Below are positions 47,499 through 60,350 of a stretch of 64,000 bases of DNA, in pieces (position 1 is the stretch's first letter; every line of letters begins with the position of its first letter). Origin of the DNA: Chlorophyllum brunneum (taxonomy: Eukaryota > Basidiomycota > Agaricomycetes > Agaricales > Agaricaceae); the NCBI GenBank assembly GCA_963576785.1, contig OY756143.1:682001-746000 (forward strand), given 5' to 3'. Below the pieces are notes generated by a model. That model searched no databases and was not told where the DNA came from. It saw only the letters and a program-made list of their open reading frames with translations. A program made the translations under genes and the position numbers.

Positions 47499-48233
47499 CT
47501 AGTTCTTGTCGACACTCTTTCGAGAACCCTCAACTGACCTAGCACTAGTCGACCGTTCCCCTAACCTCGGCCTACCGCTGCCTAAACCACCTAGGATGGC
47601 GCCGGACGTTACGGCTGGAGGTGAGCCGAGAGGCGACGAAGCACCCTCCCCGGTAGGAGTTGAAGGGTTACTTGTGCGCCTCCGGCCTAATATATTCAGA
47701 GTCCATCGTTTCTTCTTGAGAGAAGGAGGCATCGGAGGGGGGCTAGCGGGGACCACTGCCCTGAACTTGGGGTGGATTAAGTTGAAGCTGGAGCTGGGAG
47801 GATGGGGCTCAGCTGTTGAAGGTGGGTGTGGCGGTGGGTGAAAGTTTCCATGGGGCGAACCTGGGCGATAGGAAGGGTGGGATGGGGGTGAAGATGATGA
47901 ATCGGGAGAGGTTTCTGGAAAAGGGTACTCGAAGGGAGTGTTGCTGGTGGTGTGCGCAAAAGGTGTCCCGATGATATTCGTAGAAGGAGAATTGAGAGCG
48001 ATGTCGGGGAGAGTAGTACGAAGGCCGGTCATATTGAGAGTCCCGGGTGGGGGCGATCTGGAATGAAGGCGAGACGACACAGTGGTGGCTTTTGTGTCGT
48101 TGGGCATGGAAGTGTGCGCGGACTGTTGTTGATCACCAGGGCTACTCTCGGGAGCGGTGACGCTTATGACGTTGTGCTCCACATCTACATCCTTAGGATG
48201 GGACTTTTGGGGGTTTGAATTTTCTGTGGACAT
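47499..48233 (-). CDS. Pro/Ser-rich disordered protein
   Basis: Single-exon frame of 244 residues starting MSTENSNPQKSHPKD. It is dominated by Pro, Ser and His (HPPPHPPSTAEPHPPSSS) with one basic block PSLKKKRWTLNILGRRRTS and a C-terminal RSVEGSRKSVDKN. No domain is recognised. The basic WTLNILGRRR block resembles the LGRKRGR block of the 5579 gene only in composition. Moderate confidence that it is real, given the uninterrupted frame and ATG. Confidence 0.55.
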   Translation of the reverse strand: MSTENSNPQKSHPKDVDVEHNVISVTAPESSPGDQQQSAHTSMPNDTKATTVSSRLHSRSPPPGTLNMTGLRTTLPDIALNSPSTNIIGTPFAHTTSNTPFEYPFPETSPDSSSSPPSHPSYRPGSPHGNFHPPPHPPSTAEPHPPSSSFNLIHPKFRAVVPASPPPMPPSLKKKRWTLNILGRRRTSNPSTPTGEGASSPLGSPPAVTSGAILGGLGSGRPRLGERSTSARSVEGSRKSVDKN

Positions 48234-50360
48234 CCTGGTGACTGGAGAAGGACAGATCAGGGTGATGACTACCCCTTTTACATCCTCCCTTTACGTATGA
48301 CCCTGGATTCTACAATCTCTCATCCATTCCTCTGCGTTTGCACATTGGTGAACACGTCCCGTTCCCCCGCCTTGACATCACCGGAATGTTCTATGCCCCT
48401 ACCTTCTCTGTGCACTCGTACCCAGGCCCAATTTCGTCATTATTCCTGTCATGTGATTGGTCGTTTATATCAGACCAACATTCTTATCACCGAGGTGTCA
48501 CGCTCGGTGACTGGGACCATGCTTGCGAGCCCATCCCTACTGCAATAAAACCACATATGAATACAGCACGGTGTGGCTTCACAGCAGAGACACGCACCCG
48601 GAACTACCGAGAACTTAGGCTCAAGTATAACCTTATTCTAGATGAAGGAGTAATCCAATATTATCCGGCCATGAGGATGATGTTCCGAGCGATTATGGTT
48701 GCGTCAACGGTGGCATTGATAAAAGCCAGTATATTCCAAGAACTTGCAGGTAACGAGAGGGCGGTGAGGGTCGGAGGGAGGAAGGGTTGGGAAATGACAC
48801 GCGACGCTGCTGGGGTTTTTATATGCGCGTCGGCGAGCAAAGTGAGACAAGTTGCCCATTTCTTCCTGCGCTGATGGCGGTCTAGGCCCTGTCACGTGAC
48901 CTGTCTTTCCAATACGTCATGGATCCATAATTGCAGGGCGAAGTGCAGAATTCTCTATTCGTCCTTGTCTTCATATTCAGCAAGGCCGAGCTGGCCTGTA
49001 GCTTGTACAGCTCCATTGTGAGAACTCATCTTGAGGGTTGGTTCATACATGTTGGCACAGATCTAAGCACGTCATTGATGTCGCTTGGGATGAAGTCATC
49101 CAGCGTCATATCAAACTGAATTTACCCACCCTGCAAGCTTCTTATTGGTTCTCAAGAATAACACAAATCCCTGATTGCTGAAATGTTCGTCTCGAGAGCT
49201 AACAAGCACTGTACAACAAGCCCATGGAATGGTTGAACGATTTACCCAAGGGGCAGAAAAACAATGAAATCCGTCTCATGACTTATCCTGTGATTCACAG
49301 ATTCCACACCCAGCGTTATCTTCGGCAATGAAAGTTTTCCATCAGCTTCTGTCTGTTTTCGGTCCGCATTGGGTTGCACCACTGGTACATAGATCATCTT
49401 CCTGAAGCCTGATGAAGCCTGAAGTTTGGTACACAACACCCAGAGCGTCATGAGCATTCCCTTCCAATAGTTACACCGGAAAATCCGCACCGTACCTTTA
49501 GCTCTGGGATGGTTACTCCCTTTACGGGCGGAACACCCAGTGCACAGGACCTCAATCTGGTCCAGAAAACCACGACCCAATTCGCATTAAATCCACCAAC
49601 CCAGTGAGGATGCTATCACTAACAACTACTATCGGACCTACAATTCAAATTTTAAATGTAGTTCCTTTTCGCCATGCTCGCATCCTTGAATTTGTTATTA
49701 AATCCAAGGCAGAGCCGAGCGCGTGGCATCCTTTTTTAATCTTCTCAGGGTAGGAACGCGTTGATCAAGTCTTTTCCTATTTCTACCACAGGTTCGCAAC
49801 CAACTTCTTCCCCGTCCTCGATCCATCTACCTACCAGTCCTACCCACAGGTCATCACAATCCTGGACAGAAATTTCTCCGAACACCCAATCCACGCGGAT
49901 ACTGGTACCACCCCAATCAGCATATGTGTCCGCTCCAATTCTAGCTCCCCATTAAACCCTCAACAATTCTCCGTCGCGTGCTCGTTCCGTTGCATTCCCA
50001 AGCTCGCAACACGTTTTTCTGCATGTGATCAGGAACATACTTTTCGATTTTCCACGTCTTTCCTGATACTGCGGCGTTATTTCTGGAGATGAGAAAAAAT
50101 CGAATCATTTTGATGGACTTGATCAAGAATAGCTCCTCAGAGTAGGGTGAAGTCTCATTTGGCCCTTGTTCAAGGATTTCACCGACCAAATGTCTGTCTG
50201 CACCTAAAGCTTCCGTGCTACTCGAGTCCAGCGTGCGATGGTATTCCGAGAATAAGCATCTCCAACACACTCAGGGAGGAACAAGATCCAAATGGTATTA
50301 AAGTAACCTCCTGCGTGCCAACGCGCCTTGGCGCAAGTGTAAACCCCACCAAAACGCAAC
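48234..50360. other. Spacer without a supportable gene
   Basis: Two kilobases with short frames on both strands. A frame at 48338-48874 has no ATG start and no domain. Near 49792-49900 a fragment reads like TNFFPVLDPSTYQSYPQ after an intron-like acceptor, and may be debris of an enzyme gene, but it cannot be extended. Confidence 0.4.
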
Positions 50361-52706
50361 ATGCGATTCTCATTAGCACTTTTACTGCTACCATCTATAG
50401 TGGCAGTCAATGCGGCCAAACCAACCTCCGTAGTGGACTTGGGATACGCCAAGTATGAAGGTACTCTGAACAGTGTCACTGGAAACATTGACTTTTTGGG
50501 GATGCGGTTTGCGGCCGCACCTACAGGTGAATTTTACCATCGTTTTCTGACGCGTCGATCGTTCGCTGAAGCCCACATGAAGGCGCTCTTCGCTGGAGGG
50601 CGCCTCAACACCCTCAACCGACACCCGGTATCCAGAAGGCCGACGCATACCCCAACAGGTGCTGGGAAGCTGGTCAGGGAAACCAGGTCGTGGCGCCATT
50701 CCCCCTAGACAGTGGCTCTCGCCATCACAAACGCGATGTACCCGATTTCTCGGAGGACTGTCTCTTCCTCAAGTATGTATCTCAATGCAATCCCGAAAAA
50801 GGCACTGATAAACTGACGGAGTACATCCTAGCGTTATTACTCCAACATCAGGGAATGGGAACTTGCCTGTCGTCGTTTGGATTCATGGGTTCGTAATTCT
50901 AGCCCTGCAAGTCCTGAATTTTAATTTTAAACTCACATTTTCCCAGAGGAGGTTATATGGCCGGAAGCGCCTCTGGATTCTCTGGCACAGATGTCTTCGA
51001 TGGAGATGACTTGGTTCGTGAAGCTGGTCAAGGTGTTGTCGCTGTAGTCATCCAGTACCGTTTGGGTGCTTTTGGTTTCCTTGCCGGACAAAAGGTTCAC
51101 AACGAAGGTGTCTTGAATGCTGGGTTACGTGAGTAATACGAATGATATCGAAGATACGAGTAACTGATTTATCCTCCTTAGTTGATCAGCAATTTGCTCT
51201 TCAGTGGGTGCAGCGTCACGTAACTATTTCTCGCTACGCCAATCTCCGCAAAATCGTTGAACCAAAAAAATAGGTCAGAAAATTTGGTGGAGACCCGAGT
51301 AGAGTAACTATCTGGGGAGAGTCGGCCGGTAAGCCAGCCACTGTGTTAATCAAATCTACAGCGAGTAACGATTAAATTACCTCTTAGGTGCCGGATCTGT
51401 TCTTCAACACATCGTCGCTAACAACGGAAATACGCGACCTCCGCTCTTCCGCGCTGCAATCACTAGCTCGACATTCCTCCCCTCTCAGTATGCGTACAAC
51501 GATCGGATCCCAGAGGTTAGTCAATCATCAGTAACGAATCTTCCTCTACTTAGGCGTATCCTGATGTTTTATGCCTTTCTGACAGCAATTGTTCACCGAG
51601 GTCGTGAATGCGGCAGGGTATGGTGTTCGTCCCTTCGCCTGGGGGCTACGTATTGACATCAATGATTCCTACAGATGCTCCTCGTCAAATAATGTTATGC
51701 AATGTTTACGACAGGCAGATGTGAACCTCCTTCAGACAGCCAATGGCAACATCGGGAATAGCGGTTTCTGGGGCACCTTTATTTTCGTTCCTGTCGTAGA
51801 TGGGCACTTGATCACGAAGCGACCAACTCAGCTCCTGCGTGAGGGCAAAGTAAATGGAGTGAGTTGGTTTGTCTTTTACGACGCCCGAAAGTTACTCAAT
51901 ACCTCCCGCTTTTCTAGGACGCCTTCCTCGCCGTTACAAATACCTTTGAAGGGGCTCTGTTTGTCAACATGAGCACTGCTGACACCGTCCAGACTCCCAA
52001 CTATCTAGCCAACCTGTTTCCGGAATTCCGAGACAAGGAAGTTGCCGCTGGCACAACTCAGTACGCTGGTCGAGGCGCGCCCATCGACCAAGCCGTTGCC
52101 ATTATGGGAGAATGTGAGTGAAATTCGAGATAAGTTTCGATGCTTGTGCTCATTTTCGCCAGCAATCTTCATCTGTCCAACTTACTTCCTACTCCGTGCC
52201 TTCAAGGGCAAGGCCTTCAAGGTAGGCATTTAATCCACCACCACAAATCATTTATTTATCCAAGCAACAGGGTGAATTTGCGATTCCACCTGGGGGCCAC
52301 GGAAACGATGTTGCATATTACTTCCCTAAGTAGGTAATGATATTTCTTCTTCGAATTATAGTGCTTACGAAATTTAGCCAAACTGCCCCCATCCCCCCAC
52401 CATTCAACAATGCCGTTTTCCTCAACAATTTCTCTCAATCATTCTTAAACTTTGTCATGTCACTGAATCCCAATATCAAGTGGGATCCTTCGAACACGGT
52501 CCCTGTATGGTCGAGATGGTCTGAACACGGAATGACGGAGATGCTCTTTAACAAGACGGATGCGGACGTCCCAGTGTTCCATTCCTTTGAAACTGCAAAA
52601 GATCTCATTGAACGTTGCGAGTAAGTGTGATCTAAACTTCACTCATGACAGTGGTTGATTCGCCTACAGTTTTTGGGAGAGCGTCAGCGCATTCTCTGTT
52701 CAATGA
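50361..52706 (+). CDS. Secreted type-B carboxylesterase/lipase (GESAG)
   Basis: Paralogue of the gene at 44428-46780. ATG 50361 starts a signal peptide (MRFSLALLLLPSIVAVNA). Then DLGYAKYEGTLN, FLGMRFAAAPTG, LRWRAPQ, ADAYPNRCWEAGQGNQ, FSEDCLFL, NLPVVVWIHGGGYMAGSASG, DGDDLV, VAVVIQYRLGAFGFLAG, DQQFALQWVQRH, KFGGDPSRVTIWGESAGAGS (nucleophile Ser), TSSTFLPSQYAYND, PVVDGHLITKRPTQLL, FEGALFVN, FICPTYFLL, GEFAIPPGGHGNDVAYYF with the catalytic His region, EMLFNKTDADVP, and FWESVSAFSVQ to TGA at 52704-52706. Splicing needs about a dozen introns of 50-60 nt, with no frame break. Intact. Probable substrate is an ester of a fatty acid or aromatic acid, unspecified. Confidence 0.9.
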
Positions 52707-52899
52707 TCAGAGCAGGTGAACTGCTGCGAGCGGTCTGATAAAACTGGATGCGTGTATACCTCCATGTCTCGATACATATAATATGATATAAACCCCGGTC
52801 CGTCTGGGTTATAAAATTTGTCATGCGAAGGCATAAACAAACACCTAAACTCGTCATGAGTATTTTTTCCTCTGCGTGTGCAGCCAGAGCAAGTGAACT

Positions 52900-54703
52900 C
52901 TACTCCTGGACATCCTTTTCTTCCCAAACATGCTCCGGCAATCCCGTTGCAAAGATGAGAGCAAGGAGGGCCAAGATAGTCATGAATAGATAGACGGCGT
53001 AACCGCCAAGGATATTGTGCTGCACTGAGTAAGAGAACAACGATGTCGACAAAGCCGGTCCGATCGCACGAGCAATTGAGACAGTCATTTGAGACAAACC
53101 ATTAGTGGCGCCGAGGGATCGTCGGTTGGGCGCTGATGCAGTAACATACATGAAGATAGCACCTGGGAAAACGAAGTTCAAATCAAGATGAAACCTAAAT
53201 TGACAAAATGCCCTACCGTATGACATATCCATGAAGACCATCATGGACAAGACCATTACAACCAATATCCAAACCAAAGGACCGACACCCCATTGGCGAG
53301 CGCAGAGGCTCATAATAGGCATTAAAGCGAAACAAGGAGCGAAAACTGTCATACCAGTGAAGAAAACGCGCTTTTCACCGAAATGACGAAGAATCTTCGC
53401 GAAGAAGAATATATTGAAGACTCCGGTTGCCGCACCGTAACTTCCCCAGATATATCCAATGGTAGCTGGACTGAAACCTAAACCACCGATTTCAACCGGC
53501 ATAGCGAAGAATAGGGGAAGGAGAGCATTGAGCATGATGTTGATGAAAGCGAGGATGACATAGTTGGCGACGGATATGATCACAGGGTACACCAGGATCT
53601 TACGAAGAGGAAGAGGAGCATCTGCGTCATCAACATCTGTAAGAGTCGTTTCTGACGAAACGGATGCCACCCGTTTCCGCTTCGGGACGGTCTGCGAGGA
53701 TCAGAAAGAAATATGATCTCGTAAGTATGCTCGTGCTCACTTCTTTGAAGAAGATCACGGTAACCGCAATGGCCACGAATACGGCGCTCGACGTCGCTAG
53801 GCATGGTAGGAAATAGGGATAGTCCTGCCAGAATTGATTCTTGAAGATGGACGGGAAGTGGTCGTGAGGCTTTGATAGCGTGCCTCCCATCAGCGGACTA
53901 GCAAAAAAATTATTTTAGTTCAGATCAGACCGGGTTCTAAATCCACACACCCTATCGTAGCTCCTGCGGCCCAAACTACAGGCATAAGCGAGAACCCCTC
54001 CGCGCGGTTAGAAGAGTTAGTTAACTCTCCCATGGTACTCTTCATCACACCTGGGAAGGGGATCAGCCAGGGTAGGTTATTCAGATACCCTGAAGCCTAG
54101 ACGCACCAATATTCCCATTCAGAAGACCACAAACACACCGGCTGTAGGTCCGATGAGCTTCTGCTCCATATCAAGGAAGAGTACCGTGGACTCGCCTGAT
54201 AACCAACGTCCAGAATGTTCTAGATAACCCGAAACACAACATCGACAGGGCTGAGCCAACAAGGCCAATCACCAGGACGGGCTTACGCCCAATGTAGTCA
54301 GATAGACGACTCCATTGCAGAACAGACAAGGCTTCAGTCGCGAAGAAGAGGGACTCCTAGTGGGAAACGTTAAGATGGGATCCTATGTCGGAGCGATGAC
54401 CCGACTCAACAATTAAACCTGCATAATACCCAACCTTGCGTTCATCCCCTCCCGTAATATCCAATTCACTAACAAGCTATCAAAAATGATGAATAAAATG
54501 CCGTCCCAGAAGAGACAGGGACTCGCCTGATTGATGTATGGGTATATGGATTGACTAGTCAATGGCTCACACAGCTGCAAGAACAAGATGATTGAAATTT
54601 GAAGCTTGGGAAGGGGACTGGGCTTGCGAATTCGGGGAGCATCATCGACGGGAGAAGAAAGGAGGGGGGTTTCTTCATCGATGAGTGCGGCGTTGGTGGT
54701 CAT
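52900..54703 (-). CDS. MFS transporter, DHA1-like, first of three
   Basis: Twelve-helix proton-coupled transporter of the fungal family related to plant zinc-induced facilitator-like proteins; substrate unknown. From ATG 54703: MTTNAALIDEETPLLSS, PLPKLQISIILFLQL, SIYPYINQ, VSELDITGGDERKVGYYAG, motif A SRLSDYIGRKPVLV, LNGNIG, MKSTMGELTNSSNRAEGFS. It goes on through KNQFWQDYPYFLPCL, the central cytosolic loop and the second half GGLGFSPATIGYIWGSYGAATG, FVTASAPNRRSLGATNGLSQM-type, ending WEEKDVQE. Two introns (54477-54527 and 54142-54195) use GC-AG borders with donor GCGAGT; other introns are GT-AG. Intact after splicing. The two genes to its right on the same strand are paralogues. Confidence 0.87.
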
Positions 54704-55279
54704 CCTGGTGGTACAAGAAAGGTCTTGTGGAGAAGGAAGAAAAGAAAGGAAAAAAGCAGACGACTACAAGTAGGTCCGTAACGGCAGGACTGAAGAAGAA
54801 TCAAAGTTACAGTGATACTGAGAAGGGAAGCAAAGCGGCCAGCGTGGAAGGTTCAGTGGGAATGTGTCATGAGATCGCAAGGTTTTGCTTTGCAGGCGAA
54901 TTGAATGGGGTTGACCCTGATAGGGATACAACTCGAAGCGATCGGTCCAAGGGCTCCAGTTATCCCTTCAAGGAAATACTGAATAAACTGACTTGAGACA
55001 ATCCGACCCCACTTGTGGTGTACTCGATTGATCCTGCTCTCGTTCTTAATTATTCTAGCCCAAGGGAATTCCAATCCGTTGGCTTTGCAGAAACTCAGAT
55101 GCTTCTTGCCATGAGGCTGAAAATTTAGACCTATAACAAGCTAAGATGAGCCAAGACGTAACAGATCACTGATTCTGATAAATCAAGCTTCACTTCGAGT
55201 TTGAGTTTAGAAAATATCTTGATTGTGTGGGGAACTGTACGAAATAATGCTACCAAAATCCAACTGTGTATGCGTCTTT
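54704..55279. other. Spacer between MFS genes
   Basis: Promoter of the first transporter gene and 3' region of the second. No other gene seen. Confidence 0.45.
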
Positions 55280-57139
55280 TTACTTGCTAACATGCACTTT
55301 GCGTGGTAGCAGCAGCGACGCATACACTCCAACTGATGTAATTGAAAGTAAAAAGAGATACACAAAATAACCTCCGAATAGCCGCTGTTGGAGTGAGATG
55401 GAGAAAAGAGACGAAGCGAAGCAAGGGGCCACCGTTCTTGTGACCGAGCTCGTCATCTGACCTAGAGCATTGACAGCCCCAAGAGAGTTCCGGGTTGGGG
55501 CTGCGTCCATGATAAACATTTGTGTACAACCTGTCTGGTGTGTGAGTTACAAGCCGTGAGAACCGCAGAAGATAACACACCATAGCCCATAAATACCGCA
55601 GTGTAGAATCCCATCTGGAGGCAGATCGTTAGCCAAACCGTGGCATTCATGTCCCCCGACCATTCTGCGAGTATGTTCAAGATGGGGAAAGCAGTGAAGG
55701 TAACTAGCAGTGCGCCGAAGCAAAGGATATACATCTTCCTTGGTCCGAGCCATCGCATGAGTTTCGAGAAGAAGAAAACTTGGAACACTGCATTGAAAGC
55801 TCCCCATGCTCCCATGACCATGCCAATATCGTGCGGACGAAGCCCGAGGCCACCGAAAGAAATAGAGGTCGAGTACATGAGGGGTAGCACTGCCTGGTGT
55901 GCTTGGTCCAAGAAGGAAAGAAAGCCATGGTTGGCTAATGCGATCAGCAACGGCCGACTGAGAAGGTCTTTCAGAGGAATTTCTTTTTCCGTTCGTGGCA
56001 TCGCAGGACGTTCGTCACAAGAGCCATCAGTTGCGTGAGAGCCATATTTCCGTGGTGTTTGATTTGATAGAAGCGGCGATTCTTCATCGGAAGAATAGTC
56101 ACTCTCGATGGTTATTTTGCCCGAGAGAGATTGTTCGCCTTCTAGATTATTATGGCATAAGATATCTTTAGGTCGTAAGGTCTAGAAGTATTTGCCAGAA
56201 AAATCAGCCGACAAGGTATACAGGTGCGGATCTTGCCTACCTCTTCAAGTTTCAGATATGCGAAGACGAATGAAGCCAAAGCAAGGCCTCCAGTAATGGC
56301 GCAAGGCAGGAAATAAGGGTGTTGAACAAGGAAAGCAACGCGCGACAACTGGGGCCATCGCCGCGCGGGTTGTGCGAACAGGCCTCCTATCAGCGGTCTG
56401 TGAACAATTGTTGTGAGAACTTTATGTCCATCAACCTCGAGGCGAATAAGATATACCCAAGGGTGATTCCCGAGCTCCACATCACGGGAAGCCAGGCGTA
56501 CGCCTGCGCTATATTTGTTGAATCTGTAATCTAAGCCGAGTGGATTTACGTAATGAGAAAAAAGGCCCCCATCATACAGTGTGTCATGGCGAACAAACCT
56601 CTGTGATCATTGTCTTCGTGACACCTATAGGGAATGTCAAAAGTGAGAAACCGGGTCAAGGATGACACGGCGTACCGATATTTCCGTTAAACGCTCCCTG
56701 AGCGCAGCGAGCAAGAAATAACGTCCAGAAGCTATTCGAGAACCCAAATGTAAACAACGAAATAGCAAGACCGATAGGACCGAGAAGAAGTACGGGTCGA
56801 CGGCCGATCTTGTCAGAAAGGCGGCCCCACTGGAACACGGTCGTGCATTCCGCGAAAAAGAACGCCGATTCCTGAGTGCACTCAGGTCAGACTTGTTGGT
56901 CCGCATACCACTATTTCGAGACTCACCAGTAACCCAGCGAAATGCCCAACCATTCTTTCATCTCCATTGGTTATTCCAGTGTCGCGTACGGATTGGTTTA
57001 CAAAGGGATAGATAACCGTGGAAGAGATAGGCTCGGCAAGCATAACGAGCATTAAAATGAGGATTTGCAACTTGGGAAGTGGAGTCGTCTCCGACTTGGA
57101 TGAAGTGTGTTCCTCATTTTGGTGTGGGTCGATGTGCAT
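55280..57139 (-). CDS. MFS transporter, DHA1-like, second of three
   Basis: Same family as its neighbours. ATG 57139 gives MHIDPHQNEEHTSSK, then PLPKLQILILMLVMLAEPISS, VIYPFVNQSVRDTGITNGDERMVGHFAGLL, motif A GRLSDKIGRRPVLLLG, RCAQGAFNGNIG, MITEITDSTN, PLIGGLF, HPYFLPCAITGGLALA. A long acidic central loop (SDYSSDEESPLL) comes next, followed by LANHGFLSFLDQAHQAVLPLMYS, FGGLGLRPHDIGMVMGAWG, CTQMFIMDAAPTRNSLGAVNALGQM and a tail ending KVHVSK. About eight short GT-AG introns. The NQ.V..TGITNGDE loop and LGAVNALGQM match the tandem copies. Intact; substrate unknown. Confidence 0.87.
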
Positions 57140-57903
57140 TATGGAAAGCGACTGGGTCCCCGTGGCCTGGTCGAAGGGAGGGAAAGGGCGGAGGAGGAGA
57201 GGAGGAGAGAAGGTAGAGAGTGGGGTGAAGAAAGGATCAATAGCGATGCAAATTTGTACTCTGGAAATTCGGTTCCAAGTATAAAATTTAAGACTTCCGT
57301 CTCCGTTTGACAGGGTGTATAGAGAGCAACAGGGTTGCGGTCAGGGCCGTCAGCTCCCGGCTGCATTGCCGATCCCCGTAAGCGAGCTAGAAGATGCATC
57401 ATTGGCGCCTGCACAGATTGCAAACCAGGTGGGTGTCACCAATTGCAGGTGGAGACATCGCTTCTCGAAGCGCACGTTCTGTTCGGTCGGCCTCACCAAG
57501 AGACCTTACAAAGGCTATGACCAATGGCACAGGCCGATTCAATCGCTGTGCAGATATCTCTCAGCATTCCCCCCATCATTGACAATTGTTTATACTTCTC
57601 ACCGCGTCGGGTGGTCGGATAAAGGGCGGCCCAACTGTCCAAGTGCGCAATAATAAATCCACTGTTCCACCAAGAATTTGATGAGGGAATAAGGGTATTG
57701 GAATGTAATGGAGCATGCCTCATGTAAATACTGATTACCAGATGGTCACAGGGGTCGTCAGGGTGTAAAGAAGTTGCTTGTATACAAATATTTGGCGTGA
57801 GCGCAACAGGTGGCAGTGACGACTCTTCGCTCCGAGGCCAGGTAACTACCAAAGCCGGAGCCTGGGCGGGACCAGAATCTACCTACAATAACCTGCGGTC
57901 GAA
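57140..57903. other. Spacer between MFS genes
   Basis: No gene supported; promoter of the second transporter and 3' side of the third. Confidence 0.45.
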
Positions 57904-59810
57904 TTAGTTACGATCAGAAGATCGGGGGAGGAGAGATGACATCATGACGCCTATCACCGTAATAGAGACTAGCACGATATATACGAGATAACCCGCATAC
58001 TTGCTGTCCCGCCCCGACAAGGCATGGAAGACAGATATGAACGGTGGGGCAACCATCCGCACCGAGGAACCCACGGATTGACCAATTCCGTTAATCGAGC
58101 CCAGAGAGCGCCTGTCCGGGACGGCATCCATAATGAAAAGCTGAGCACAACCTGAAGACCCGATTTAACAGCGGTCTGTGATAAAGGGGAGATTTGCATA
58201 CCGTAGGCCATATATACCGGTGAAGACATCGCCATGTGGAGAGACACCATGGGTCGGACCACGAGTTCGCCATCCCTGACGTGCTTTACCACCAGATGCA
58301 GGGCGGGAAACAGGGCGAAGAAAGCTACCATTAAGACTAAGCAAGTTGCGTAGACCTTCTTGGGACCATATCGCTGTAGCAGCCACGGGAATAGTATGAG
58401 CTGGGCCAGGGTATTGTAACTTCCCCATTTCGCCATGATCTGTGTCATTTCATCCGGCGCAAGGCCAAGACCTGATTCTTGAACAGGGGCGGTATACATC
58501 AAGGGTAAAAGAGTTTGTTGTGCTTGATCCAAGAAAGAAATGAAGGCATAGTTTACGAGAGCAAAGATGAGTTCCGGTCCAACGAGTTCCCTTAATCGAA
58601 GTACATCTTGGATTTTGTCGGTCGGCAGCAGCGTAGCGACCCTCTGCGTTACTTCCTGACGGACGCCTGTGATCACATCCTCTGTGGCATCTTGCACCCT
58701 GTGTACTGCACCATATCCTATGCCCCTTGTCTGGTCGAGTAAACCCGAATTTGAGGTTGAAACGGCCGAAGTAGCCACACTTCGCATGCGACCCCCTATA
58801 CTCCACAGCGCTTTCCAATTAACCTGAAATTCCGGCGGCAAAGTCTAATGTATTTTCTCACGGTGAATCGGAGAACGTAAAGCGTAAAGAGAGAAGAATC
58901 ATTACACACCTCTTCACAGCCATGGTAAGCCACATGGAACACGAAAAACGAAAATGCTGCAGCAATCGTGCATGGGATGAATAAGGGATGATGCTTGAGA
59001 AAAGAGATACGTTCAAGAATCGGAAATCTTTCATCTAGGCCAGCAAGAACATTCCCTAGTGATGATCTGTATTTCATATTAGCCAACATTCATGAAAGGG
59101 GGCCCGACATGACACCTCACCCAATGCTTATCCCGATGCTCTGCACGAATGGTATTGCTGCATATGCTCGGTGGCGGTTACTAGTGTCCGTAACCTTAGT
59201 GCATTCTAGTTCAATTGAATGGGCGCAGATGAATTAACTAGTGCATACCTCGGCGATGACTGATTTAGTAGTCTCTTTGTAGTCAATCAGTACTTTCGTT
59301 CTCAGATGCTCTTAAGCGAATAAACCAACCCATGTTTCCGGCAAAGACACCTTGCATGGATCGTGCAGTCGTTTGAACCCAGGTGTTGTTTGTTAAGCCC
59401 AGGGCCCACGTAGACAGACTAAGACCGAGCGGACCCATCAAAAGAATTGGGCGACGCCCCAGCCTGTCCGATAAACGTCCCCATTGATAGGCTGTCGCAG
59501 CCTTAGCCAGAAATAAGGATGATTCCTGTGGCGAGCATAAGTATCATAGAAGTAACTGTTCATTTCATCCTTCTTCCATTCTTACCAAAAATTGAGAGTA
59601 AAAATTTGTGCCCTCTGGAACGCTGTCATCCACGAAACCTTGGCCGGGATCATTCAAAGCTGACGCGTCATCAAATGAGCGGATGATAGAATTTGTCAAG
59701 GGTTCGGCGAGTAAAATCGTAGCGAGAACTAAGAGCTGCTTGACAGGAAGTGGTGTCCGTTTAGGAGCTTCTGGTATGCGTTGCGTAGAGGAATCGCTGC
59801 CAGCATCCAT
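57904..59810 (-). CDS. MFS transporter, DHA1-like, third of three
   Basis: Start at ATG 59808-59810 (MDAGSDSSTQRIPEAPKR), as the frame upstream has only a GTG. Then PLPVKQLLVLATILLAEPLTNSIIRSF, motif A GRLSDRLGRRPILLMG, MQGVFAGNMG, SVIAEVTDTSNRHRAYA, FLKHHPLFIPCTIAA. After an unusually long central loop come LVNYAFISFLDQAQQTLLPLMYT, SGLGLAPDEMTQIMAKWGSYN, AQLFIMDAVPDRRSLGSINGIGQ and a tail ending RSSDRN. The first extracellular loop lacks the TGGDE-type segment of the other two, reading DDASALNDPGQGFVDDS instead, and helix 4 signatures differ (NNTWVQTTARS). It is the most diverged of the three but has no stop or frameshift after splicing. Confidence 0.83.
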
Positions 59811-60350
59811 GACAAGGAGAAAGGTCAGGAATTGAGCCGAGCAGGACGTCACCTAACCAGCAAAGTAATAAAGTAGTGAGACACTTGGGCGCCAGATTAC
59901 AGCTAATCGGTAGCATGTATAGTGCATGTAACCTTGAGGTAATGACGCTAGGGGTCGAGAAGCACGATCGCCAACCCGATTAAAAGCCAATACTACAGGG
60001 CCAGAGAGTAGAGAATTCATAGCAGATGCTCTGGCAACTGCAGATTTCTTCGAACAAAAGGCGGTTTGGAAATCGATGAGCGCAAACCACATCCAGCGAT
60101 GGAATACTGTTCTAAAGATGGTTTAGACCTGAATCACGTGTAGTATTTTAGTCAGGGGCGATTGTTTGTGCTCAAATGGCCAAAGTTAGTTACTCGACAC
60201 AATGCTGATGACAGTGCACTTCTCATTACCTTGACCCCATACACTGCATTAGCTCTCTTTTATAGTGAAACCTGTGACAGTTACAGTCAGACAACCAGTA
60301 AGCTTGTTTTCTCTCTTCGTCCGCTTATTTCTTACCGCGCTTGGTAGACC
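59811..60350. other. Divergent promoter region
   Basis: Between the third transporter (minus) and the cysteine-rich gene (plus). No gene seen. Confidence 0.45.

Noticed and set aside
48338..48874. 178-codon plus-strand frame
   Set aside because: No ATG at its start, no domain and no exon structure; probably chance.
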